Source of the DNA: Sanderia malayensis
Lineage: Eukaryota > Cnidaria > Scyphozoa > Semaeostomeae > Pelagiidae
DNA: 64,000 nt
Assembly: GCA_013076295.1 (NCBI GenBank)
Contig: RQOL01000437.1
Coordinates: 32,553-96,552 of the forward strand
Direction of reading: 5' to 3'
Under the pieces are notes generated by a model that did no database searches, had not been told where the DNA came from, and was given only the letters and a program-made list of their open reading frames with translations. Shown piece after piece: positions 12,421 to 24,641 of this stretch (positions are counted from its first letter, which is position 1; the number at the start of each line of letters is the position of its first letter). Made by a program: the position numbers and the translations under genes.

Positions 12421-13030
12421 GACCTCCCACTTTTGATGAATTCCCACTTTTTCTTGACTTCCCACTTTTGATGAGTTCCCACTATTGATGACTTTCCATT
12501 TTTGGTGACTTCTCACTTTTGATGACTTCCCTCTTTTGATGACTTCCTATTTTTTCCTGACATCCCACTTTTTCTCGACTTCCCACTTTTTCTTGACTTC
12601 CCACTTTTGATGACTTCCCACTTTTGATTACTTCCCACTTTATCCTGACTTCTCACTTTTGATGACTTCCCATTTTGGTTGACATTCCACTTTTTCTTGA
12701 CTTCCCAATTTTCCATAACCTCCCTATTTTGATGAATTCACTCTTTTGATTAATTCCCGACTTTTTCCTGACCTCCCGCTTTCGGTGACTTCCCAATTTT
12801 GGTAACTTCCCACTTTTGATGATTTCCTTCTTTTGATGACTACCCCCCTTCTCTTGACTTCCCACTTTTGATGACCTCAGAGGTTTTCTTGACTTCCCAC
12901 TTTTTCTTGAGTTCCCACTTTTTCTTGACCTCCCACTTTTTCTTTTCTTCCGAATTTTGGTGAGTTCCCACTATTGATGACTTCCCACTTTTGATTACTT
13001 CCCACTTTATCTTTACTTCCCACTTTTGAT
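12421..13030. repeat. 609-bp higher-order repeat, copy 1 (610 bp)
   Basis: The copy runs from the GACCTCCCACTTTTGATG landmark at 12,421 to the same landmark at 13,031. It carries GACCTCAGAGG at 12,873, a one-base variant of the GACCTCAGATG in copy 2. It also has TTGATTAATTCCCGAC near 12,747, where copies 2 and 3 have TTGATGACTCCC, with the base after CCC differing between them. Confidence 0.85.
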
Positions 13031-13639
13031 GACCTCCCACTTTTGATGAATTGCCACTTTTTCTTGACTTCCCACTTTTGATGAGTTCCCACTATTGATG
13101 ACTTTCCATTTTTGGTGACTTCTCACTTTTGATGACTTCCCTCTTTTGATGACTTCCCATTTTTTCCTGACATCCCACTTTTTCTTGACTTCCCACTTTT
13201 TCTTGACTTCCCACTTTTGATGACTTCCCACTTTTGATTACTTCCCACTTTATCTTTACTTCTCACTTTTGATGACTTCCCATTTTGGATGACTTTCCAC
13301 TTTTTCTTGACTTCCCAATTTTTCATAACCTCCCTATTTTGATGAATTCACTCTTTTGATGACTCCCGACTTTTTCCTGACCTCCCGCTTTCGGTGACTT
13401 CCCAATTTTGGTAACTTCCCACTTTTGATGATTTCCTTCTTTTGATGACTACCCCCCTTCTCTTGACTTCCCACTTTTGATGACCTCAGATGTTTTCTTG
13501 ACTTCCCACTTTTTCTTGAGTTCCCACTTTTTCTTGACCTCCCACTTTTTCTTTTCTTCCCAATTTTGGTGAGTTCCCACTATTGATGACTTCCCACTTT
13601 TGATTACTTCCCACTTTATCTTTACTTCCCACTTTTGAT
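13031..13639. repeat. 609-bp higher-order repeat, copy 2
   Basis: This is a complete unit between landmarks at 13,031 and 13,640. It includes GAATTGCCAC near 13,050 and GACCTCAGATG at 13,482. It is the best intact partner for the damaged unit at 4,763-5,354, which makes the pair a useful internal control for sequence accuracy. Confidence 0.87.
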
Positions 13640-14046
13640 GACCTCCCACTTTTGATGAATTCCCACTTTTTCTTGACTTCCCACTTTTGATGAGTTCCCA
13701 CTATTGATGACTTTCCATTTTTGGTGATTTCTCACTTTTGATGACTTCCCTCTTTTGATGACTTCTCATTTTTTCCTGACATTCCACTTTTTCTTGACTT
13801 CCCACTTTTGATGACTTCCCACTTTTGATTACTTCCCACTTTATCCTGACTTCTCACTTTTGATGACTTCCCATTTTGGTTGACATTCCACTTTTTCTTG
13901 ACTTCCCAATTTTTCATAACCTCCCTATTTTGATGAATTCACTCTTTTGATGACTCCCCACTTTTTCCTGACCTCCCGCTTTCGGTGACTTCCCAATTTT
14001 GGTAACTTCCCACTTTTGATGATTTCCTTCTTTTGATGACTACCCG
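13640..14046. repeat. 609-bp higher-order repeat, copy 3 (partial, about 407 bp)
   Basis: The third copy begins at the GACCTCCCACTTTTGATG landmark at 13,640 and has lost one 18-bp monomer near 13,800 relative to copies 1 and 2. It departs from them at about 14,046, where GACTACCCGCCTTCTCTTCAC replaces the CCCCCCTTCTCTTGAC continuation. Confidence 0.8.
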
Positions 14047-14061
14047 CCTTCTCTTCACTTC

Positions 14062-15480
14062 TCACTTTTGATGAATTCCCACCTTTTCTTGACTTCCAAC
14101 TTTTGATGAGTTCCCGCTATTGATGACTTTCCATTTTTGGTGACTTCTCACTTTTGATGACTTCCCTCTTTTGATGACTTCCAATTTTTTCCTGACATGC
14201 CACTTTTTCTTGACTTCCCACCCTTTCTTGACTTCCCACTTTTGATGACTTCCCACTTTTGATTACTTCCCACTTTATCCTGACTTCTCACTTTTGATGA
14301 CTTCCCATTTTGGATAACTTTCCACTTTTTCTTGACTTCCCAATTTTTCATAACCTCCCTATTTTGATGAATTCACTCTTTTGATGACTCCCGACTTTTT
14401 CCTGACCTCCCGCTTTCGGTGACTTCCCAATTTTGGTAACTTCCCACTTTTGATGATTTCCTTCTTTTGATGACTCCCCGCCTTCTCTTGACTTCCCACT
14501 TTTGATGACCTCCCATGTTTTCTTGACTTCCCACTTTTTCTTGAGTTCCCACGTTTTCTTGACCTCCCACTTTTTCTTTTCTTCCCATTTTTGATGATTT
14601 CCCACTTTTTCTTGACTTCCCATTTTTTCCTAGCCTCCCTATTTTGATGACTTCCCTCTTTTAACAACTCCCCATATTTTCTTGACTTCCCGCTTTTGGT
14701 GACTTCCGCTTTTTTGTGACTTCCCACTTTTGATGACTTCCCACTTTTTCTTGACTTCCCACTTTTTCTTGACTTCCCACTTTTGATGACTTCCCAGTTT
14801 TTCTTGAATTTTCACTTTTGACGACTCCCCACGTTTTCTTGACTTCCCACTCTGGATGACCTCCCACCTTTTCTTGACTTTCCACTTTTGATGACCTCCC
14901 ACTTTTTCTTGACTTCCCACTTTTGATGAGTTCCCACTATTGATGACTTTCCATTTTTGGTGACATCCCACTTTTGATGACTTCCCTCTTTTGACGGCTT
15001 CCCACTTTTTCTTGAATTCCCATCTTTGATAACTTCCCACTATTTCCTGACATTCCATTTTTTCTTGACTTCCCACTTTTTCTCGACTTCCCACTTTTGA
15101 TGACTTCCCACTTTTTCTTCAATTCTCACTTTTGACAACATCCCATTTTTTCTTGACTTCCCACTTTTGATGCTTTCTCACTTTTAATAACTTCCCTTCT
15201 TATTTTGACATCTCACTGTTGATGAATTCACACTTTTAACGACTTCCCACTTCTTCTTGACTTCCCACCTTTTCTTGACTTCCCACAATTTCTTGACTTC
15301 CCATTTTTGATGACTTCCCACTTTTTCTTGACTTTCCACTTTTGATGACCTCCCACTTTTTCTTGACTTCCCACTTTTGATGACTTCCCAGTTTTTCTTG
15401 AATTCTCACTTTTGACGACTCCCCACGTTTTCTTGACTTCCCACTCTGGATGACCTCCCACTTTTTCTTGACTTTCCACT
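14062..15480. repeat. Segmental duplicate of 5,790-7,353 (right copy)
   Basis: This copy repeats the GACATGCCAC and CCACCCTTTCTTGAC variants and the monomer order of 5,790-7,353. Near 14,580 it jumps from CTTTTCTTCCCA to TTTTTGATGATTTCCC, losing 139 bp present in the left copy. Together with the 609-bp units next to both copies, it shows that about 2.7 kb (4.7-7.4 and 12.9-15.5 kb) was duplicated as a block. Confidence 0.8.
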
Positions 15481-16750
15481 TTTGATGACCTCCCACTTTT
15501 TCTTGACTTCCCACTTTTGATGAGTTCCCACTTTTGATTACTTCCCACTTTATCTTGACTTCTCACCTTTGATGACTTCCCACTTTTGATGACTTCCCAC
15601 TTTTTCTTGGTTTTCCGCTTTCGGTGACTTCCCACTTTTGATGCCATCTCACTTTTAATAACTTCCCTTGTTATTTTGACATCTCACTGATGATGAATTC
15701 ACACTTTTAACGACTTCCCACTTCTTCTTGACTTCCCACCTTTTCTTGACGTCCCACTTTTGATGACTTCCCACATTTTCTTGATTTCCCACTTTTGATG
15801 AGTTCCCACTATTGATGTCTTCCACCTTTTCCTGACATCCCACTTTTTCTTGACTTCCCACTTTTGATGAATTCCCACCTTTTCTTGACTTCCAACTTTT
15901 GATGAGTTCCCACTATTGATGACTTTCCATTTTTGGTGACTTCTCACTTTTGATGACTTCCCTCTTTTGATGACTTCCAATTTTTTCCTGACATCCCACT
16001 TTTTCTTGACTTCCCACTTTTGATGACTTCCCACTTTTGATTACTTCGCACTTTATCTTGACTTCTCTCTTTTGATGACTTCCCATTTTGGATGACTTTC
16101 CACTTTTTCTTGACTTCCCAATTTTTCATAACCTCCCTATTTTGATGAATTCACTCTTTTGATGACTCCCGACTTTTTCCTGACCTCCCGCTTTCGATGA
16201 CTTCCCAATTTTGTTAACTTCCAGCCTTTGATGATTTCCTTCTTTTGATGACTACCCGCCTGCTCTTGACTTCCCACTTTTGATGACCTCAGATGTTTTC
16301 TTGACTTCCCACTTTTTCTTGAGTTCGCACGTTTTCTTGACCTCCCACTTTTTCTTTTCTTCCCAATTTTGGTGAGTTCCCACTATTGATGACTTCTCAT
16401 TTTCGGTGACTTCCCACTTTTTATGACTTCCCAATTTTGAGGACTTCCCACTTTTTTTGACTTCCTGCATATTCTTGACTTCCCATTTTTGATGATTTCC
16501 GACTTTTTCTTGACTTCCCACTTTTTCCTAGCCTCCCTATTTTGATGACTTCCCTCTTTTAACAACTCCCCATATTTTCTTGACTTCCCGCTTTTGGTGA
16601 CTTCCGCTTTTTTGTGACTTCCCACTTTTGATGACTTCCCACTTTTTCTTGACTTCCCACTTTTTCTTGACTTCCCACTTTTGATGACTTCCCAGTTTTT
16701 CTTGAAATCTCACTTTTGACGACTCCCCACGTTTTCTTGACTTCCCACTC
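15481..16750. repeat. Mosaic segment carrying the GCCTGCTCTTG / GTTCGCACG marker block
   Basis: The left half (to about 16,030) follows the monomer order of 9.69-10.2 kb. The right half contains two linked rare variants, ACCCGCCTGCTCTTGAC near 16,254 and GAGTTCGCACG near 16,321. The same pair recurs only near 29.95, 31.3 and 36.65 kb. Local one-off changes include GATGTCTTCCACC (15,815) and AACTTCCAGCCTTTGATG (16,217). Confidence 0.7.
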
Positions 16751-17964
16751 TGGATGACCTCCAACTTTTTCTTGACTTTCCACTTTTGATGACCTCCCAC
16801 TTTTTCTTGACTTCCCACTTTTGATGAGTTCTCACTATTGATGACTTTCCATTTTTGGTGACATCCCACTTTTGATGACTTCCCTCTTTTGACGGCTTCC
16901 CACTTTTTCTTCAATTCTCACTTTTGACGACATCCCATTTTTTCTTGACTTCCCACTTTTGATGCTTTCTCACTTTTAATAACTTCCCTTCTTATTTTGA
17001 CATCTCACTGTTGATGAATTCACACTTTTAACGACTTCCCACTTCTTCTTGACTTCCCACCTTTTCTTGACTTCCCGCAATTTCTTGACTTCCCATTTTT
17101 GATGACTTCCAACTTTTTCTTGACTTTCCACTTTTGATGACCTCCCACTTTTTCTTGACTTCCCACTTTTGATGACTTCCCAGTTTTTCTTGAATTCTCA
17201 CTTTTGACGACTCCCCACGTTTTCTTGACTTCCCACTCTGGATGACCTCCCACTTTTTCTTGACTTTCCACTTTTGATGACCTCCCACTTTTTCTTGACT
17301 TCCCATATTTGATGAGTTCCCACTATTGATGACTTTCCATTTTTGGTGACATCCCACTTTTGATGACTTCCATCTTTTGATGACTTCCCACTTTTTCTTG
17401 ATTTCCCACTTTTAATGAGTTCCCACTATTGATGACTTCCACCTTTGATGACTTCCCACTTTTGATGACTTCCCACTTTTTCTTGGTTTTCCGCTTTCGG
17501 TGACTTCCCACTTTTGATGCCTTCTCACTTTTAATAACTTCCCTTGTTATTTTGACATCTCACTGTTGATGAATTCACACTTTTAACGACTTCCCACTTC
17601 TTCTTGACTTCCCACTTTTTCTTGACTTCCCGCAATTTCTTGACTTCCCATTTTTGATGACTTCCCACTTTTTCTTGACGTCCCACTTTTGATGACTTCC
17701 CACTTTTTCTTGATTTCCCACTTTTGATGAGTTCCCACTATTGATGACTTCCACCTTTTCCTGACATCCCACTTTTTCTTGACTTCCCACTTTTTCTTGA
17801 CTTCCCACTTTTGATGACTTCCCAATTTTGGTAACTTCCCACTTTTGATGATTGCCTTCTTTTGATGACTACCCGCCTTCTCTTGACTTCCCACTTTTGA
17901 TGACCTCCCATGTTTTCTTGACTTCCCACTTTTTCTTGAGTTCCCACGTTTCCTTGACCTCCCA

Positions 17965-18102
17965 CTTTTTCTTTTCTTCCCACTTTTGGTGAGTTCCCAC
18001 TATTGATGACTTCTCATTTTCGGTGACTTCCCACTTTTTCTTTTCTTCCCACTTTTGGTGAGTTCCCACTATTGATGACTTCTCATTTTCGGTGACTTCC
18101 CA
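17965..18102. repeat. 69-bp block in tandem (two copies)
   Basis: The block starts CTTTTTCTTTTCTTCCCAC and ends in TTTTCGGTGACTTCCCA. It is present at 17,965-18,033 and again at 18,034-18,102. At the corresponding place in the next 3.5-kb copy (21,559) it occurs once, which explains the step in offset from 3,594 to 3,525 bp. Doublets of related blocks with a CTTCACAC junction recur elsewhere, for example near 18.86, 22.5, 32.63 and 37.43 kb. Confidence 0.88.
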
Positions 18103-19080
18103 CTTTTTATGACTTCCCACTTTTTTTTGATTTCCTGCATTTTCTTGACTTCCCATTTTTGATGATTTCCCACTTTTTCTTGACTTCCCACTTTTTCCTA
18201 GCCTCCCTATTTTGATGACTTCCCTCTTTTAACAACTCCCCATATTTTCCTGACTTCCCGCTTTTGGTGACTTCCCGCTTTTTTGTGACTTCCCACTTTT
18301 GATGACTTCCCACGTTTTCTTGACTTCCCACTTTTTCTTGACTTCCCACTTTTGATGACTTCCCAGTTTTTCTTGAATTCTCACTTTTGACGACTCCCCA
18401 CGTTTTCTTGACTTCCCACTCTCGATGACCTCCCACTTTTTCTTGACTTTCCACTTTTGACGACCTCCCACTTTTTCTTGACTTCCCACTTTTGATGAGT
18501 TCCCACTATTGATGACTTTCCATTTTTGGTGATATCCCACTTGTGATGACTTCCTTCTTTTGACGGCTTCCCACTTTTTCTTGAATTCCCATCTTTGATA
18601 ACTTCCCACTATTTCCTGACATCCCATTTTTTCTGGACTTCCCACTTTTTCTTGACTTCCCACTTTTTCTTGACTTCCCACTTTTTCTTGACTTCCCACT
18701 TTTGATGACTTCCCAATTTTGGTAACTTCCCACTTTTGATGATTGCCTTCTTTTGATGACTACCCACCTTCTCTTGACTTCCCACTTTTGATGACCTCTC
18801 ATGTTTTCTTGACTTCCCACTTTTTCTTGAGTTCCCACGTTTTCTTGACCTCCCACTTTTTCTTTTCTTCCCACTTTTGGTGAGTTCCCACTATTGATGA
18901 CTTCTCATTTTCGGTGACTTCACACTTTTTCTTTTCTTCCCACTTTTGGTGAGTTCCCACTATTGATGACTTCTCATGTTCGGTGACTTCCCACTTTTTA
19001 TGACTTCCCAATTTTCAGGACTTCTCACTTTTTTCTGACTTCCCATTTTTGATGATTTCCCACTTTTTCTTGACTTCCCA

Positions 19081-19320
19081 CTTTTTCCTAGCCTCCCTAT
19101 TTTGATGACTTCCCTCTTTTAACAACTCCCCATATTTTCCTGACTTCCCGCTTTTGGTGACTTCCCGCTTTTTTGTGACTTCCCACTTTTTCTTGACTTC
19201 CCACTTTTTCCTAGCCTCCCTATTTTGATGACTTCCCTCTTTTAACAACTCCCCATATTTTCCTGACTTCCCGCTTTTGGTGACTTCCCGCTTTTTTGTG
19301 ACTTCCCACTTTTGATGACT
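19081..19320. repeat. 123-bp tandem duplication, locus 1
   Basis: The string CTTTTTCCTAGCCTCCC begins at 19,081 and again at 19,204. Each copy runs through CTTTTAACAACTCCCC, CCCGCTTTTGGTGAC and CCCGCTTTTTTGTGAC. The same duplication is found at four other loci inside members of the same higher-order family. Confidence 0.88.
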
Positions 19321-20006
19321 TCCCACGTTTTCTTGACTTCCCACTTTTTCTTGACTTCCCTCTTTTGACGGCTTCCCACTTTTTCTTGAATTCCCATCTT
19401 TGATAACTTCCCACTATTTCCTGACATCCCATTTTTTCTGGACTTCCCACTTTTTCTTGACTTCCCACTTTTGATGACTTCCCACTTTTTCTTGACGTCC
19501 CACTTTTGATGACTTCCCACTTTTTCTTGATTTCCCACTTTTGATGAGTTCCCACTATTGATGACTTCCACCTTTTCCTGACATCCCACTTTTTCTTGAC
19601 TTCCCACTTTTTCTTGACTTCCCACTTTTGATGACTTCCCAATTTTGGTAACTTCCCACTTTTGATGATTGCCTTCTTTTGATGACTACCCACCTTCTCT
19701 TGACTTCCCACTTTTGATGACCTCTCATGTTTTCTTGACTTCCCACTTTTTCTTGAGTTCCCACGTTTTCTTGACCTCCCACTTTTTCTTTTCTCCCCAC
19801 TTTTGGTGAGTTCCCACTATTGATGACTTCTCATTTTCGGTGACTTCACACTTTTTCTTTTCTTCCCACTTTTGGTGAGTTCCCACTATTGATGACTTCT
19901 CATGTTCGGTGACTTCCCACTTTTTATGACTTCCCAATTTTGAGGACTTCTCACTTTTTTCTGACTTCCCATTTTTGATGATTTCCCACTTTTTCTTGAC
20001 TTCCCA

Positions 20007-20246
20007 CTTTTTCCTAGCCTCCCTATTTTGATGACTTCCCTCTTTTAACAACTCCCCATATTTTCCTGACTTCCCGCTTTTGGTGACTTCCCGCTTTTTT
20101 GTGACTTCCCACTTTTTCTTGACTTCCCACTTTTTCCTAGCCTCCCTATTTTGATGACTTCCCTCTTTTAACAACTCCCCATATTTTCCTGACTTCCCGC
20201 TTTTGGTGACTTCCCGCTTTTTTGTGACTTCCCACTTTTGATGACT
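20007..20246. repeat. 123-bp tandem duplication, locus 2
   Basis: CTTTTTCCTAGCCTCCC occurs at 20,007 and 20,130, a spacing of exactly 123 bp with the same internal monomers as locus 1. It spans the junction region between the two 3.5-kb copies. Confidence 0.88.
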
Positions 20247-20289
20247 TCCCACGTTTTCTTGACTTCCCACGTTTTCTTGACTTCCCACT

Positions 20290-23200
20290 CTGGATGACCT
20301 CCAACTTTTTCTTGACTTTCCACTTTTGATGACCTCCCACTTTTTCTTGACTTCCCACTTTTGATGAGTTCTCACTATTGATGACTTTCCATTTTTGGTG
20401 ACATCCCACTTTTGATAACTTCCCACTATTTCCTGACATCCCATTTTTTCTTGACTTCCCACTTTTTCTCGACTTCCCACTTTTGATGACTTCCCACTTT
20501 TTCTTCAATTCTCACTTTTGACGACATCCCATTTTTTCTTGACTTCCCACATTTGATGCTTTCTCACTTTTAATAACTTCCCTTCTTATTTTGACATCTC
20601 ACTGTTGATGAATTCACACTTTTAACGACTTCCCACTTCTTCTTGACTTCCCACCTTTTCTTGACTTTCCGCAATTTCTTGACTTCCCATTTTTGATGAC
20701 TTCCCACTTTTTCTTGACTTTCCACTTTTGATGACCTCCCACTTTTTCTTGACTTCCCACTTTTGATGACTTCCCAGTTTTTCTTGAATTCTCACTTTTG
20801 ACGACTCCCCACGTTTTCTTGACTTCCCACTCTGGATGACCTCCCACTTTTTCTTGACTTTCCACTTTTGATGACCTCCCACTTTTTCTTGACTTTCCAT
20901 ATTTGATGAGTTCCCACTATTGATGACTTTCCATTTTTGGTGACATCCCACTTTTGATGACTTCCCTCTTTTGATGACTTCCCACTTTTTCTTGATTTCC
21001 CACTTTTAATGAGTTCCCACTATTGATGACTTCCACCTTTGATGACTTCCCACTTTTGATGACTTCCCACTTTTTCTTGGTTTTCCGCTTTCGGTGACTT
21101 CCCACTTTTGATGCCTTCTCACTTTTAATAACTTCCCTTGTTATTTTGACATCTCACTGTTGATGAATTCACACTTTTAACGACTTCCCACTTCTTCTTG
21201 ACTTCCCACTTTTTCTTGACTTCCCGCAATTTCTTGACTTCCCATTTTTGATGACTTCCCACTTTTTCTTGACGTCCCACTTTTGATGACTTCCCACTTT
21301 TTCTTGATTTCCCACTTTTGATGAGTTCCCACTATTGATGACTTCCACCTTTTCCTGACATCCCACTTTTTCTTGACTTCCCACTTTTTCTTGACTTCCC
21401 ACTTTTGATGACTTCCCAATTTTGGTAACTTCCCACTTTTGATGATTGCCTTCTTTTGATGACTACCCGCCTTCTCTTGACTTCCCACTTTTGATGACCT
21501 CCCATGTTTTCTTGACTTCCCACTTTTTCTTGAGTTCCCACGTTTCCTTGACCTCCCACTTTTTCTTTTCTTCCCACTTTTGGTGAGTTCCCACTATTGA
21601 TGACTTCTCATTTTCGGTGACTTCCCACTTTTTATGACTTCCCACTTTTTTTTGACTTCCTGCATTTTCTTGACTTCCCATTTTTGATGATTTCCCACTT
21701 TTTCTTGACTTCCCACTTTTTCCTAGCCTCCCTATTTTGATGACTTCCCTCTTTTAACAACTCCCCATATTTTCCTGACTTCCCGCTTTTGGTGACTTCC
21801 CGCTTTTTTGTGACTTCCCACTTTTGATGACTTCCCACGTTTTCTTGACTTCCCACTTTTTCTTGACTTCCCACTTTTGATGACTTCCCAGTTTTTCTTG
21901 AATTCTCACTTTTGACGACTCCCCACGTTTTCTTGACTTCCCACTCTCGATGACCTCCCACTTTTTCTTGACTTTCCACTTTTGACGACCTCCCACTTTT
22001 TCTTGACTTCCCACTTTTGATGAGTTCCCACTATTGATGACTTTCCATTTTTGGTGATATCCCACTTGTGATGACTTCCTTCTTTTGACGGCTTCCCACT
22101 TTTTCTTGAATTCCCATCTTTGATAACTTCCCACTATTTCCTGACATCCCATTTTTTCTGGACTTCCCACTTTTTCTTGACTTCCCACTTTTGATGACTT
22201 CCCACTTTTTCTTGACGTCCCACTTTTGATGACTTCCCACTTTTTCTTGATTTCCCACTTTTGATGAGTTCCCACTATTGATGACTTCCACCTTTTCCTG
22301 ACATCCCGCTTTTTCTTGACTTCCCACTTTTTCTTGACTTCCCACTTTTGATGACTTCCCAATTTTGGTAACTTCCCACTTTTGATGATTGCCTTCTTTT
22401 GATGACTACCCACCTTCTCTTGACTTCCCACTTTTGATGACCTCTCATGTTTTCTTGACTTCCCACTTTTTCTTGAGTTCCCACGTTTTCTTGACCTCCC
22501 ACTTTTTCTTTTCTTCCCACTTTTGGTGAGTTCCCACTATTGATGACTTCTCATTTTCGCTGACTTCACACTTTTTCTTTTCTTCCCACTTTTGGTGAGT
22601 TCCCACTATTGATGACTTCTCATGTTCGGTGACTTCCCACTTTTTATGACTTCCCAATTTTCAGGACTTCTCACTTTTTTCTGACTTCCCATTTTTGATG
22701 ATTTCCCACTTTTTCTTGACTTCCCACTTTTTCCTAGCCTCCCTATTTTGATGACTTCCCTCTTTTAACAACTCCCCATATTTTCCTGACTTCCCGCTTT
22801 TGGTGACTTCCCGCTTTTTTGTGACTTCCCACTTTTTCTTGACTTCCCACTTTTTCCTAGCCTCCCTATTTTGATGACTTCCCTCTTTTAAAAACTCCCC
22901 ATATTTTCCTGACTTCCCGCTTTTGGTGACTTCCCGCTTTTTTGTGACTTCCCACTTTTGATGACTTCCCACGTTTTCTTGACTTCCCACTTTTTCTTGA
23001 CTTCCCTCTTTTGACGGCTTCCCACTTTTTCTTGAATTCCCATCTTTGATAACTTCCCACTATTTCCTGACATCCCATTTTTGATGAGTTCCCACTATTG
23101 ATGACTTCCACCTTTTCCTGACATCCCACTTTTTCTTGACTTCCCACTTTTTCTTGACTTCCCACTTTTGATGACTTCCCAATTTTGGTAACTTCCCACT

Positions 23201-23580
23201 TTTGATGATTGCCTTCTTTTGATGACTACCCACCTTCTCTTGACTTCCCACTTTTGATGACCTCTCATGTTTTCTTGACTTCCCACTTTTTCTTGAGTTC
23301 CCACGTTTTCTTGACCTCCCACTTTTTCTTTTCTTCCCACTTTTGGTGAGTTCCCACTATTGATGACTTCTCATTTTCGGTGACTTCACACTTTTTCTTT
23401 TCTTCCCACTTTTGGTGAGTTCCCACTATTGATGACTTCTCATGTTCGGTGACTTCCCACTTTTTATGACTTCCCAATTTTGAGGACTTCTCACTTTTTT
23501 CTGACTTCCCATTTTTGATGATTTCCCACTTTTTCTTGACTTCCCACTTTTTCCTAGCCTCCCTATTTTGATGACTTCCC
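20290..23580. repeat. About 3.5-kb higher-order repeat, copy 2
   Basis: This is the second adjacent copy of the unit at 16,750-20,040. It carries the same private variants (GACCTCCAACTTTTTC, GATGATTGCCTTC, CCACTTGTGATGAC). It stops matching at about 23,580, where TTTTGATGACTTCCC is followed by ACTTTTTATGAC instead of TCTTTTAACAAC. Inside it, the piece 22.2-22.55 kb is similar to 23.05-23.37 kb (offset 820 bp), a further small duplication. Confidence 0.82.
22727..22966. repeat. 123-bp tandem duplication, locus 3
   Basis: CTTTTTCCTAGCCTCCC occurs at 22,727 and 22,850. The second copy has CTTTTAAAAACTCCCC where the others have CTTTTAACAACTCCCC. Confidence 0.88.
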
Positions 23581-23752
23581 ACTTTTTATGACTTCCCACT
23601 TTTTTTGACTTCCTGCATTTTCTTGACCTCCCATTTTTGATGATTTCCCACTTTTTCTTGACTTCCCACTTTTTCCTAGCCTCCCTCTTTTGATGACTTC
23701 CCTCTTTTAACAACTCCCCATATTTTCTTGACTTCCCGCTTTTGGTGACTTC

Positions 23753-24641
23753 CCGCTTTTTTGTGACTTCCCACTTTTGATGACTTCCAACTTTTTCTTG
23801 ACTTCCCACTTTTTCTTGACTTCCCACTTTTGATGACTTCCCAGTTTTTCTTGAATTCTCACTTTTGACGACTCCCCACGTTATCTTGACTTCCCACTCT
23901 GGATGACCTCCCACTTTTTCTTGACTTTCCACTTTTGATGACCTCCCACTTTTTCTTGACTTCCCACTTTTGATGAGTTCCCACTATTGATGACTTTCCA
24001 TTTTTGGTGACATCCTACTTTTGATGACTTCCCTCTTTTGATGACTTCCCACTTTTTCTTGATTTCCCACTTTTAATGAGTTCCCACTATTGATGACTTC
24101 CACCTTTGATGACTTCCCACTTTTGATGACTTCCCACTTTTTCTTGGTTTTCCGCTTTCGGTGACTTCCCACTTTTGATGCCTTCTCACTTAGAATAACT
24201 TCCCTTGTTATTTTGACATCTCACTGTTGATGAATTCACACTTTTAACGACTTCCCACTTCTTCTTGACTTCCCACCTTTTCTTAACTTCCCGCAATTTC
24301 TTGACTTCCCATTTTTGATGACTTCCCACTTTTTCTTGACGTCCCACTTTTGATGACTTCCCACTTTTTCTTGATTTCCCACTTTTGATGAGTTCCCACT
24401 ATTGATGACTTCCACCTTTTCCTGATATCCCACTTTTTCTTGACTTCCCACTTTTTCTTGACTTCCCACTTTTAATGACTTCCCAATTTTGGTAACTTCC
24501 CACTTTTGATGATTTCCTTCTTTTGATGACTTCCCGCCTTCTCTTGACTTCCCACTTTTGATGACCTCCCATGTTTTCTTCACTTCCCACTTTTTCTTGA
24601 GTTCCCACGTTTTCTTGACCTCCCACTTTTTCTTTTCTTCC
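23753..24641. repeat. Segmental duplicate of 32,763-33,651 (left copy)
   Basis: This copy matches 32,763-33,651 at a constant offset of 9,010 bp, checked at the CACGTTATCTTGAC string (TTATC at 23,881 and 32,891) and at the private CTCACTTAGAATAAC variant (24,186 and 33,196). The match ends where this copy continues with CCCACTTTTGGTGAGTTGCC and the other with CCCTATTTTGATGAC. Confidence 0.85.

Larger units (their letters stand above)
16750..20040. repeat. About 3.5-kb higher-order repeat, copy 1
   Basis: This copy matches 20,290-23,580 at offsets of 3,540 bp (left edge), 3,594 bp (17.0-18.0 kb), 3,525 bp (18.1-18.5 kb), 3,646 bp (18.8-19.3 kb) and 3,540 bp (after 19.5 kb). The changing offsets record small internal gains and losses. 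Shared private variants include GACCTCCAACTTTTTC (16,755 and 20,295), GATGATTGCCTTC, GTTTCCTTGACC and GATATCCCACTTGTGATG. Confidence 0.82.

Noticed and set aside
19725..20480. 251-codon minus-strand open frame, and similar ones at 33,246-33,950, 38,715-39,413, 36,635-37,357 and 42,721-43,419
   Set aside because: Same cause. They overlap equally long open frames in the other minus frames, and none has a conserved start, splice context or regulatory sequence.
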